A stretch of 64,000 nucleotides of DNA from DAOQVB01 sp964400865 (GTDB lineage Bacteria; Patescibacteriota; Microgenomatia; UBA1400; PJMF01), in the NCBI GenBank assembly GCA_964400865.1, contig CAYNWG010000001.1, positions 22,291 to 86,290 of the forward strand, given 5' to 3'. This document shows positions 24,711 to 33,676 of the stretch, piece after piece. A program made the translations under genes and the position numbers. The notes under the pieces were generated by a model. That model ran no database searches. It was given only the letters and a program-made list of their open reading frames with translations, and was not told the origin of the DNA. Position 1 is the first letter of the stretch, and the number at the start of each line of letters is the position of its first letter.

Positions 24711-26519
24711 CTAATGTTGGTTATTTAATCTCGTTGCAATTACTTCTTGTTCGTCAAATAACGCTTTGTCTTGATCAATCATCTTTTGCTCCGATGCTGT
24801 AAGCCACCGGTTAGCTTCCATCTTAGCGACAATTGTTGAAATGTTTGAGATCCTTATTGAAATAATTGCGTTGATCCTATCAACATCGCTCTTACTACTC
24901 TGATAAAAGCTTGAATTGTTTTTAAGATCTGCCCAACTTGGCTGAATTTCTCTCAGTCTGGATAAGCTTGTCTTCCACGATTCTATGTCATCTTTTTTGT
25001 AGTTTGGGGGGATGTAGCCAGCCGCATGAACAACAATAAGCTGCGTAGGGCATCCATTTAAACTTCCCTGGACTTCTCCAATACCGATATCATCAAACTT
25101 TTTATCAAACCATGTATTTTTGGCATCTGTTGAATCTCTTTCTAGGTAATCCTCAATTAACTCGTCAGCGGTATAGTAACCTTCTAGCGACCATTCCCAA
25201 ACATAACTATTCCAATATCCAGCCTTTGACATTGCGCTTGAAACTACATCATAAGAAGCCTCTTGTTGAATAGTATTGTTCTTCAAAAGATATTCACCTC
25301 GTGTTTTGGCTGATACATCAAGTTTCGGTTCGTATTTTACTGGTGTTGCTCCATTTTCCTTGCGTTTTTCATTAAGCAGATCAACAAATCTATTCCTGTC
25401 TATTATTGGTTTTGCTGTATCTGATAAATCATTGGTTGCATCATGCCAATTTTTATCAAGTTTGCCCTTCTGTTTTTCTAGGGGTAAAACAAGACGAATA
25501 TCTTTAATGGGAGCAAAACCGATCTCTCTTGAATCGGAACTGCCTTTTCTGTTGTCTCCCATAGCAAAGACCGCATCTTGTGGAACCGTAATCACCTGGC
25601 ACTCTTTAAGAAACTTCTCGCCGAATGTCGAGCGTGGTTTGGCAATATAAGGTTCTTTTTGTGGTTCTCCGTTGAGATAAACGATACCGTCCCTAAGTTC
25701 AATTGTGTCTCCCGGTAAGCCAATAATTCTCTTTAATAAACCTGCAGGATTGCCACCATCTCTGCTGGTTAGCTCTCTTGTAGCATCATTTTCCCAAGTA
25801 AGAATGTCACCTCTACCTAGTGTGTGCCCTAAAAATCTTCTTCCGCTTATCACAATTCCGTTTGGGTAAGGTAAAAAGCCCGCCGTTGATATAATCTCTT
25901 TTGCCAATTCCTTGTTGCTTTTGCCTTTTGTTCCTTTCTCCCAAGTTGGATACATTGAACCTGTCCCCACGATATTTATATCTTCAGTGATATATCCCAG
26001 CTGGCTGGCAGTTAAAGCTCCAACAGTTACATATCCCCCAATCCAAATCGGCAAGATAATAACCCCAACCACTATAAGTGCAACGATCTTGGCCAATACT
26101 GGTTTGAGACGAAATGACATATAGAAGCCCTTAATACCACCATGTTTTATTCTTTTGATGACTTCAAGCGGCTTTAGAATATAAATCATTAGGTAGAGAG
26201 GGAGGATAGCTAGAGAGAAAAATAGCTTGATGAGAAATAGAAAGAAGTTTTGTCTCTTTTGAGACCGTTTGATTAATATTTGTGCTGTAAAACTAATTAT
26301 TCCTACTAAGAATACTAGACATCCCAATAGGACGAGGCCAAGGAGTGAGAAAGCAAAGACATCGGGAGCTTTATCGAACATTTCCTTTCTGACACCCACC
26401 ACATAACCAAGAATTGCAAACACACTAATAACACATACCAGCCAAATAATGGCAGATGTTTTTATAACTGCACTTAGTAGAGTAAGTTTGTCAAAGCCAA
26501 AAGATAATTTCTTCTTCAT
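24711..26519 (-). CDS. multi-pass signal peptidase I fused to a CAP/SCP-like domain
   Basis: About 602 residues from the ATG at 26519 (MKKKLSFGFDKLT); the longer frame overlaps the divergent gene and is rejected. Four or five membrane segments come first, then the S26 peptidase core: catalytic Ser in GTGSMYPTW, RGDILTW, general-base Lys in LLKRIIGLPGDTIEL, and MGDNRKGSSDSREIG. The C-terminal ~190 residues (RNRFVDLLNEKRKENGATPV, LDVSAKTRGEYLLKN) look like a CAP domain. The enzyme cleaves signal peptides outside the membrane. The fusion and long N-terminal membrane region are unusual. It could process the secreted proteins encoded at 47-49 kb. Confidence 0.8.
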   Translation of the reverse strand: MKKKLSFGFDKLTLLSAVIKTSAIIWLVCVISVFAILGYVVGVRKEMFDKAPDVFAFSLLGLVLLGCLVFLVGIISFTAQILIKRSQKRQNFFLFLIKLFFSLAILPLYLMIYILKPLEVIKRIKHGGIKGFYMSFRLKPVLAKIVALIVVGVIILPIWIGGYVTVGALTASQLGYITEDINIVGTGSMYPTWEKGTKGKSNKELAKEIISTAGFLPYPNGIVISGRRFLGHTLGRGDILTWENDATRELTSRDGGNPAGLLKRIIGLPGDTIELRDGIVYLNGEPQKEPYIAKPRSTFGEKFLKECQVITVPQDAVFAMGDNRKGSSDSREIGFAPIKDIRLVLPLEKQKGKLDKNWHDATNDLSDTAKPIIDRNRFVDLLNEKRKENGATPVKYEPKLDVSAKTRGEYLLKNNTIQQEASYDVVSSAMSKAGYWNSYVWEWSLEGYYTADELIEDYLERDSTDAKNTWFDKKFDDIGIGEVQGSLNGCPTQLIVVHAAGYIPPNYKKDDIESWKTSLSRLREIQPSWADLKNNSSFYQSSKSDVDRINAIISIRISNISTIVAKMEANRWLTASEQKMIDQDKALFDEQEVIATRLNNQH

Positions 26520-26586
26520 GTTCTCAAGAGAATTATACCTAAGTTTAGGATAAAATGGCATTATAAGTTCATATTGAGCGCGAATT

Positions 26587-27075
26587 ATGAATACAACTGA
26601 AACTAGTACAAAAAGATATTTTGAGAGATCCGGCTTCCCTCTCAATAAGATTCCAGAAACCAATTCAAAAACTCCAGACTTTGAAGGTACATCTATTTTA
26701 GTGGAAGTTAAGCAGATTACTCCAGAAGAAGTCGAAGGGTTGAGCAACGACTCTACCTATAATGCTATTAAAAATAACCTCCGTGACGCTGCAAGGAAAT
26801 TTAGAGCTTACGACCCCAATCACAGCAAGGCGCATATCGTTGTCGTTTACTCTGATGAAATAGTGAGAGACGATATTTATAGCGTATGGACAGGTGAATG
26901 GTCGCCTGATCACAGAGACAGGATCTTTAAGGGAGGTATGCTACTGTCAAAAGACCACAAAGAACATATCGATGCGGTTGCTTGGTTTAGAAAAGAAGCT
27001 GATAAGGCTCCGCAACACGTATGGGCAGTGAGTAATGACTTAAAGCAATACTTTCCCGAAACAAGCCGTGAATAA
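26587..27075 (+). CDS. small PD-(D/E)XK nuclease-like protein
   Basis: 162 residues. TPDFEGTSILVEVKQI fits the PD...(D/E)-x-K core of restriction-type nucleases, and a helix with NAIKNNLRDAARKFRAYD and a strand AHIVVVYSD follow as in the fold. Divergent from the signal peptidase gene (67 bp apart). It ends 79 bp before the STAND NTPase, same strand, so the two may form one defence unit. No DNA-binding domain is visible. Confidence 0.6.
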   Translation: MNTTETSTKRYFERSGFPLNKIPETNSKTPDFEGTSILVEVKQITPEEVEGLSNDSTYNAIKNNLRDAARKFRAYDPNHSKAHIVVVYSDEIVRDDIYSVWTGEWSPDHRDRIFKGGMLLSKDHKEHIDAVAWFRKEADKAPQHVWAVSNDLKQYFPETSRE

Positions 27076-27154
27076 TTTGTCAAAAAGTCTTATAATTGAA
27101 CTGGTATGAACTGTCCAATAAGTACCGCTTTACTGCCAAGAATATACGTTAACT

Positions 27155-30100
27155 ATGAAAATAAAGTATCAATGGAAAAGATATTGGAGTCCACCAGAAG
27201 GAATTATCCTTTTCACGGATGATGGGTTTCTCGAAGATCCCACCGGATCATTCGGCAAATACGCTAATCCTGGCCTTGTTAATCTGAGTACTCCTAACAA
27301 CACGGGTTGCTTGGTGATGCTGGGCGAACCAGGTATAGGGAAAAGTGTTGAGATAAAAGACTTATTTGAGTCGACTCTTAAAAGTAAAGGAGAAGATCAT
27401 GTTCTCTGGATTGATCTTCGAAACATTCCAACTCCGGATATTTTTAGGGATGAGTTAACCAATGACGCTCGTTACCAAAATTGGGCAAAAAATGGTGAAC
27501 CTTTGTATCTTTTTCTGGATAGTTTCGATGAGGGGATGACTTCATCCTCATTCAAATCCTTCGCTACCTACTTTTCACACTTACTTGACCAACATAAAAA
27601 CAATCTCCCTAAGCTCTATTTAAGAGTGTCCTGCAGAACTGCACTCTGGCAATCATATTTTGAAGACGATCTCCGGGTGTTGTGGGATGGAAATGACTTC
27701 CAAAAATATGAGTTGTGTCCACTAACCAAGAGCGATGTACAGAGTACTCTGGAAACTCGCGGAATTGATAGCAAACCATTCTTCTCTGAACTACACGCAA
27801 AAGAAATCGTTGGTCTTGCTGGTAAGCCTCTCACTCTAAAACTCTTGATGGATGTATTTGAGAGAGATGGGCATTTTCCAGAGCAAAAAAGTCAGATTTA
27901 TACTCAAGGTTGTGAGCTGCTTATTCAAGAACACGACCCTGCCAAAAGAAGTGATCCAACCACAAAGCCTTCTCTAACACTTGTTCAAAAGGTTGCAATC
28001 GCAGAACGGATAGCTGTTGCAACTCTTGTTGGTAGTAAACCGACCGTAAATCTTGACGGAGAAATCGCTGAAGGCGAGATAGGGTTATCAGAAATACATG
28101 GCACTGAGTTCGTAAATGATGTTCCTGTTGCAGTAGGAGATGAGCAGATCAAAGAAGTATTAAATTCTGGGCTCTTCTCGTCTCGAGGAAATGGAAAGAT
28201 GGGATGGGCTCATCAGACTTATGGAGAATTTTTGGCGGCCAGGTACATGGCGCGTCATAAATTAGATTGGAAACAAACTCAGAGTTTCTTGTTTCATGAT
28301 CCACTTAAGCTCGGAGTTTTCCAAGTCGTTCCCCAGTTATATGAAGTGAGTGCGTGGTTAGCTAGTTTGGATCCAACTTTCTTTGATAATGCTGTACCCA
28401 TGGATCCAGAATTTCTTTTATTAAGTGATGCAAAGGTTATTACGGACCTACAAAAACAAGCCTTGGCAGAACAGCTTCTAGACAAACTTGCTAAAGGAGA
28501 ACTACTTGATCGTTGGGAAATATACAATACCACGAATTACAGAAAACTAAATCATGTGGGTATCGCTGGGCAAATCAAACCTTACATAGTTGATATCACT
28601 AAAGGCATAGTGGTGAGGCGGGCAGCTACCGAAATTGCTTCAGCATGTGCAACTGTTGAGTTGGAGGAAACATTGGTTCAAGTTGCATTAAATGAAGATG
28701 ATGACCTGTCTATTAGAGTTAGGGCAGTCATTGCCATCGCCAACTTCGGTTCAGATAAATCACGGTTAGCACTAAGATCACTTATCGATTCAAAGTTTCT
28801 CAACGATCCGGAAGACGAGCTTAAAGGCGTGGTTCTTCGCGCCCTTTGGCCTAGACACATAACAGGACAACAAGTTTTCGCTTTGATGACTCCCTCAAAA
28901 AAGCATAGCTTCCATGGGACATATCAGGGTTTTGCTGGAGAAGATTTGGCATCATCATTAAGAGATGAAGATGTGTTACTTGGGTTGGAGTGGATTGAAA
29001 AAAATGTGGACAAGGTTCAAGATTTGGAATATTCATTTAGAAAGCTATCTGATGCCATCATGCTTAAAGCTTGGCAAAATGTATCAAACCCCGAAATATT
29101 AAAGAAATTTACGTCGATATCCTATGACCGTCTGCAAAACTTCGAAGAGGTTGTCGGCGAACATTCCATAAACGAAGAAGTCTCTGTTAAATTTCAAGCA
29201 GCATTAGATTCTCAAGAAGACGACCGCAGAGCTTTTATAAAGCAACTAATTCTGATGATTAGAGCAAAGGATACTTCTCCTGGCAGAAAAGGGTACATTT
29301 TGCTCCACCATGGAAAAGTTCAGATAATTACCTCCAAAGATGTCGCATGGTTAATCGAATGGCTTGGAGTGGAGCCAGATGAGGAAATTCAAAAAATAAT
29401 TGCCGAGATTGTTACCCGAATCATTAATATTCAGGATCCACAACAAATTGATTTGATCTATTACGCTAGAGAGAAAAACAAATTTCTAAAAGAAGAAACT
29501 GATTTTTGGTTTCGTACGGTCGACCTAGATTCTGAATCTGCGAAAGCTCAGCGAGAACAGTGGGTGGAACAGCAAAGTTGGCAAACAAAAAAAGAGAAGA
29601 ACGAGCGAGAAGAAATATTAAAAGTGGTATCTCGCGAGAGGATAACTGAGTTACTAAAAAAGAGTGAGTCAGGTGATATGAATTCTTGGTGGCAGCTTCA
29701 CAACAATCTCTGTATGTACAGACATGAATTAGATGAAGCTGATATTCGTGAATTACCTGGGTGGAAAGTGTTAAGCGAGGACATACAACATCGCATCATT
29801 TCTAGCGGTAAGCAATATCTGCAGGAAATGGAATCAAAGCCCGACATGTGGCTTGGAATAGGGAGAATTTATTACCCCGCTCTGTCTGGATATAGAGCCA
29901 TCAAAGCGTTATATCGGGAAGAACCTGAGTTTATTGAAAAACAGAACAGTGAGTTTTGGAAACGATGGGCTCCTATAACAGTTGGTTTTCCTTTGGTGTC
30001 AAACGATCCTGAAAACGGCAAAATTATAGCCTTGGCTTACAAACATGCTCCAGATGAAGTTCTCTCAACTCTTGATGTTCTGATTGATGATGAAGCCCAA

Positions 30101-31366
30101 AGATACAATGGGCTATTTATAAACGATCTTCTAGAAGAATCACTAGATAAGAGCTTGAGCGAGTTCTTGCTGTCTAAAGCCCAACAGGACGGTTTTAGTC
30201 CTAAGGCCGCTGGTGAAATTATTCGGTTCTTATTAAGTCATGACGATCGGGCAACAAAGGATTATGTTAAGTCCAAAATCACCGTACCACTTCCTAAAGA
30301 TGAATTGAAACAAGACGAGATATTGTCAGCGGCTGCCTCACTCCTTTGGAATGCAAACTTTGATGATTGGAAATTTCTTTGGGACCTAATGCAAAAAAAC
30401 AACGAGTTTGCTCGGGCATTAGTGGTAAGAGCCAATGACAGTCCATTACGTGGATCCAGCGTTTTACAAACAATGGACGAGGTACATCTCGCCAATCTTT
30501 ATATCTGGCTTACAAAAGAATTTTCGCCAGAGGAATATACTCGACAAGAAGGTGTTCATACAGTTACACCTCAGGTTTCCATTGGTGATTGGAGAGATTC
30601 TGTACTAAGAGTATTAATGGATAAGGGTACTCCAGAGGCATGCCAACAAATCGAATACGTTGCTGCTGAGCTACCTCAATATAAGTGGATTAAGGAATTT
30701 ACCCTGTTACAAGCACGCAGAATTGCGCTGCAAAAAACTTGGCATGCACCGGCCGTCGATCAGATATTTAAATTAGTCGAAAATCATGAATTGCGGTTAG
30801 TGAACAGTCCTGATGAACTGATGGATATTGTTTTGGAGTCAATAAAAAGGTTGGAGAGCAAATTTCAAAAAGGTGAACATCCACAGGCAATTAATTTGTG
30901 GAATGAAAAAAGACCTAAAGATGAAAATCGTCTCTCGGATTATATAAAAGTACATTTAGAGGAAGATCTAAAAACCAGAGGCATTATTGTTAATAGGGAG
31001 GTAGAGATTAAGCGTGGCAATAAAACTGATATTCATATCAGCGTTTATGGTAGAGATCATTTAGGTCGGCCAACTGGGGATGCGATAAAGGTAACGATCG
31101 AGACTAAGGGATGTTGGCATCCAGATCTTGATACGGCAATGGAGTCTCAATTGGTTGGACAGTACCTTTCTGCTGATGCGTGCCGGCATGGAATTTATTT
31201 AATCGGATGGTTTGTGTGTAACGCCTGGACCGATCGAAAAAATCAGAAAGTTCCCACCATTGACATTGCCGATGCAAGAAATCAATTTGGGAAGCAGGCT
31301 GGAGAACTTTCCGAAAAAACCTCGTTTAGGGTGGAGTCGTTTGTGCTAGACGTGAGGTTAGGCTAG
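27155..31366 (+). CDS. large STAND/NACHT-type NTPase with C-terminal nuclease-like domain
   Basis: 1,403 residues. Walker A is GEPGIGKS (57-64), Walker B LYLFLDSFDEG (~117-127), followed by RVSCRT and YELCPLT segments as in STAND NTPases. From ~480 on the protein is helical and repeat-rich (HEAT/ARM-like, for example SIRVRAVIAIANFGSDKSRL), a likely sensor. The last ~120 residues (NKTDIHISVYGRD, IKVTIETKGCWHPDL, AMESQLVGQYL) show D...ExK spacing of a PD-(D/E)XK nuclease. The plan resembles Avs-like anti-phage ATPases but with the effector at the C-terminus. Only 6 bp separate its stop from the portal stop. Confidence 0.75.
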   Translation: MKIKYQWKRYWSPPEGIILFTDDGFLEDPTGSFGKYANPGLVNLSTPNNTGCLVMLGEPGIGKSVEIKDLFESTLKSKGEDHVLWIDLRNIPTPDIFRDELTNDARYQNWAKNGEPLYLFLDSFDEGMTSSSFKSFATYFSHLLDQHKNNLPKLYLRVSCRTALWQSYFEDDLRVLWDGNDFQKYELCPLTKSDVQSTLETRGIDSKPFFSELHAKEIVGLAGKPLTLKLLMDVFERDGHFPEQKSQIYTQGCELLIQEHDPAKRSDPTTKPSLTLVQKVAIAERIAVATLVGSKPTVNLDGEIAEGEIGLSEIHGTEFVNDVPVAVGDEQIKEVLNSGLFSSRGNGKMGWAHQTYGEFLAARYMARHKLDWKQTQSFLFHDPLKLGVFQVVPQLYEVSAWLASLDPTFFDNAVPMDPEFLLLSDAKVITDLQKQALAEQLLDKLAKGELLDRWEIYNTTNYRKLNHVGIAGQIKPYIVDITKGIVVRRAATEIASACATVELEETLVQVALNEDDDLSIRVRAVIAIANFGSDKSRLALRSLIDSKFLNDPEDELKGVVLRALWPRHITGQQVFALMTPSKKHSFHGTYQGFAGEDLASSLRDEDVLLGLEWIEKNVDKVQDLEYSFRKLSDAIMLKAWQNVSNPEILKKFTSISYDRLQNFEEVVGEHSINEEVSVKFQAALDSQEDDRRAFIKQLILMIRAKDTSPGRKGYILLHHGKVQIITSKDVAWLIEWLGVEPDEEIQKIIAEIVTRIINIQDPQQIDLIYYAREKNKFLKEETDFWFRTVDLDSESAKAQREQWVEQQSWQTKKEKNEREEILKVVSRERITELLKKSESGDMNSWWQLHNNLCMYRHELDEADIRELPGWKVLSEDIQHRIISSGKQYLQEMESKPDMWLGIGRIYYPALSGYRAIKALYREEPEFIEKQNSEFWKRWAPITVGFPLVSNDPENGKIIALAYKHAPDEVLSTLDVLIDDEAQRYNGLFINDLLEESLDKSLSEFLLSKAQQDGFSPKAAGEIIRFLLSHDDRATKDYVKSKITVPLPKDELKQDEILSAAASLLWNANFDDWKFLWDLMQKNNEFARALVVRANDSPLRGSSVLQTMDEVHLANLYIWLTKEFSPEEYTRQEGVHTVTPQVSIGDWRDSVLRVLMDKGTPEACQQIEYVAAELPQYKWIKEFTLLQARRIALQKTWHAPAVDQIFKLVENHELRLVNSPDELMDIVLESIKRLESKFQKGEHPQAINLWNEKRPKDENRLSDYIKVHLEEDLKTRGIIVNREVEIKRGNKTDIHISVYGRDHLGRPTGDAIKVTIETKGCWHPDLDTAMESQLVGQYLSADACRHGIYLIGWFVCNAWTDRKNQKVPTIDIADARNQFGKQAGELSEKTSFRVESFVLDVRLG

Positions 31367-31372
31367 ATATTT

Positions 31373-33262
31373 CTAGGCGTTGAGCATTTTGCCTAACCCT
31401 GGAATTTTGCCAATAAGCTCTCGTATTTTGTTTTTATTGGCAACAGGTGATGAACTACCCGCTTCGGGCGGTAAACTGTCGTCAGAAGGCGCTACAGGGG
31501 CTACGGGCTCCCCATTTGATGGGGTTATGATTGTTTCTTCTTGCTTTTGCACCAATTCAGGACCAAGCAGGATATCAACATACTGATCAAGATCTAGCTC
31601 CTCTAAAATCATTTTCTGGAGAGCTCGCTTGCGAATCAACCAGTGTTTTATATCTGCTGGGTTGTTTTGATCAGGCTTGTCTTGGGCGATGAGTTTGTCA
31701 TATAAAAGCAATATCTGATTGAGGCGAGCTTGTTTATCTGGTGGGATTACCGGCTCTACTTCGACAATAGCATCAACCTGAACCTTCTTATCCTCTGACC
31801 TGAATTCTTTGAAGTCAACATTGCTTCCGACAATACGATAGAGTTTATCCTCGCCTATAAACTCTCGGTTTAACTGAATTATGATATTGGCAACCGTAGT
31901 CAGAGCGTTGGATATGTTCTGCGCGTTCATACTTAATCTGAGGTTACTTTGACCCAATAACATGGCCACTTTCCCAAGCGGTTCGCTTGAGGATTGTGGT
32001 AACCCTTGCAAATACTCACCCAGAGCTAATGTTCTTGAAATTTCATCACGCAGAAGTCTGTCCTCATTAACACCCATAAGGCTGATATCTGGCGGCCGCT
32101 CAATCACTACATCGTCCATTTTTCTGAGTTCCCAAACTGCACCCGGTGAAAAAATGATGTCATTCTTGGTAATACCAGTATCCTTGCGGATCTTAACCAC
32201 TGGATCGAGCATTAAGATCACGTCGTCCATTCTTTGATTGCGAAGGTCGGCGATTTCCATAATAGTGCTCTCAACTGGCTCAACATGACCGGTTGCCCAA
32301 AACTCCCAGAGAAGCGACATGTCAGGAAGGTCTACAAAAATGTGGCCGTTGTTAACGTCAAGATAAGGATTCTCATCATCCCTGATGACCACCTCACCAT
32401 TGGCAATAACTATCAGTTGATCTTCTTCATAATCCCAACATTCCCAAAGTTCAAGCTGCTTTTCCTGGTCGTTTTTGACTGGTAGTACTTTTTGTTCGCC
32501 AGTCTCGGCTTTTCTGATATCACCATCAATTTGAGACATCTTTTTGGTATTGATTTCGTAGCGTTCTTTCTTCCAGTCTTCAACTATCTTCGGCTCACAA
32601 AACTCAAGATTTTTATATATCTTGTTATCGCCTCGATTTTCTTCCTCCTTGGAGATTTTTTCTTTTGCTTTAGTGATTCTATGAATTAGCCACGGACATC
32701 CTTCCTGAAGGTCTTCCGTTTCCGGAGCCGGAAGAAAGTCCCATAAGTCACAAAGAATCATGGTAGGGTCGTCGTATATCGTTTTAACTGCCCCGTCAGA
32801 TCTTTTTCGATTTATCATCTTCCAGGCCAGCTTTACAATTCCATTACCATACAAAACTGAGGATTCAATCCAGTTTGGAAGTTTTTTGGCTAATTCTATG
32901 ATGTCAAAGTCATAATTAACCAAGTCACCCCAAGATCCCAGAGCCGTTGATTCAATATCAGTTTTATCTCTGGGAATGACGCGCGTCTTTCGTTTGGCTG
33001 TAGCGAGGCGGGAAACTACAGTCTTCACAATTTCAAAGGCAATGGGGGGCATTAAGCGAGTGTTGTACGCATAGTTTTGTTTGTGTTGGTACGCTCGGTA
33101 GAGCCGATACATCCGTAGCCATTTAGCCTGATATGGCTCACGAAACTCTTTTGCACGCTTAAAACGAGCTTTCCACTTGGTTAGGAGCTCCGTATCGCGT
33201 TCTGAAGGTTGATACCTAACTGTTGATGTGATTTTTACTTCTTTTACTTCTGGTTTTGGCAT
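31373..33262 (-). CDS. portal protein
   Basis: 629 residues, typical for podovirus-type portals. Helical N-terminus (YQAKWLRMYRLYRAYQHKQN, PPIAFEIVKTVVSRLATAKR), then beta/helical wing and crown regions, LLWEFWATGHVEPVESTIME, a conserved-looking LRNQRMDDVILMLDPVVKI, and a Pro-rich C-terminus. The portal forms the dodecameric DNA channel at one capsid vertex and docks terminase. It is isolated from terminase and capsid genes by two cargo blocks, which is unusual. Its ATG is 22 bases downstream of structured leader L1. Confidence 0.85.
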   Translation of the reverse strand: MPKPEVKEVKITSTVRYQPSERDTELLTKWKARFKRAKEFREPYQAKWLRMYRLYRAYQHKQNYAYNTRLMPPIAFEIVKTVVSRLATAKRKTRVIPRDKTDIESTALGSWGDLVNYDFDIIELAKKLPNWIESSVLYGNGIVKLAWKMINRKRSDGAVKTIYDDPTMILCDLWDFLPAPETEDLQEGCPWLIHRITKAKEKISKEEENRGDNKIYKNLEFCEPKIVEDWKKERYEINTKKMSQIDGDIRKAETGEQKVLPVKNDQEKQLELWECWDYEEDQLIVIANGEVVIRDDENPYLDVNNGHIFVDLPDMSLLWEFWATGHVEPVESTIMEIADLRNQRMDDVILMLDPVVKIRKDTGITKNDIIFSPGAVWELRKMDDVVIERPPDISLMGVNEDRLLRDEISRTLALGEYLQGLPQSSSEPLGKVAMLLGQSNLRLSMNAQNISNALTTVANIIIQLNREFIGEDKLYRIVGSNVDFKEFRSEDKKVQVDAIVEVEPVIPPDKQARLNQILLLYDKLIAQDKPDQNNPADIKHWLIRKRALQKMILEELDLDQYVDILLGPELVQKQEETIITPSNGEPVAPVAPSDDSLPPEAGSSSPVANKNKIRELIGKIPGLGKMLNA

Positions 33263-33272
33263 ACTGGTTTAA

Positions 33273-33347
33273 GGCAACAAAAATGGGGCTTAGGTTCGTC
33301 TACTTCTGGTAAATAGAGAAACCTAAGCCCCGATAGATTCGTTAGGC
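33273..33347 (-). promoter_or_regulatory. structured leader L1 of the portal gene
   Basis: On the minus strand GCCTAACGAATCTATC leads into a perfect 12-bp stem (GGGGCTTAGGTT with AACCTAAGCCCC, at 33285-33296 and 33320-33331, loop of 23) followed by ATTTTTGTT, 22 bases before the portal ATG. The 22 bases at the 5' side match leader L2 (16413-16496) at 20 positions, and stem pairing is conserved although stem bases differ. Confidence 0.65.
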
Positions 33348-33445
33348 GGTTAATTTATGCTTTTAGGCTATAAAATTAAGCCTTAAAACGCTAGTTCTTT
33401 AATGTAGTTACCTGAAACTGCCTGATTAAAGTTATAATGGAAGTG

Positions 33446-33474
33446 TTGAAATAAAGTTAAATATTATGTATTCT
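33446..33474 (+). promoter_or_regulatory. promoter of the defence-like operon
   Basis: TTGAAA (33446-33451), 17 bases, TATTCT (33469-33474). The predicted start near 33481 leaves a 5-base leader to the ATG at 33486 or 20 bases to the next in-frame ATG at 33501. Confidence 0.5.
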
Positions 33475-33485
33475 ATTAGTATCTA

Positions 33486-33674
33486 ATGGTAAGTAAACCT
33501 ATGGAAGAACTATTAACGCTGGGTGAGGCCGCAGGAATACTAAAAGTCCATCCTAATACGCTTAGGTTGTGGGATAAAAAAGGTGTGCTTACTGCTGTGA
33601 GAATCGGGGTAAAAAGGGTGAGACGTTATAAGAAGGAAGATATCGAAAAATTCATCAATACTAAGAATAAATAA
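33486..33674 (+). CDS. MerR-type HTH protein heading the defence-like operon
   Basis: 62 residues: LLTLGEAAGILKVHPNTLRL, WDKKGVLTAVRIG and RRYKKEDIEKFI make one winged helix-turn-helix as in MerR/excisionase proteins. Without a dimerisation helix it is DNA-binding only. It ends 2 bp before the helicase gene, so it probably regulates this operon. An ATG at 33501 (MEELLTLGEA) fits the promoter distance better. Confidence 0.8.
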   Translation: MVSKPMEELLTLGEAAGILKVHPNTLRLWDKKGVLTAVRIGVKRVRRYKKEDIEKFINTKNK

Positions 33675-33676
33675 AT

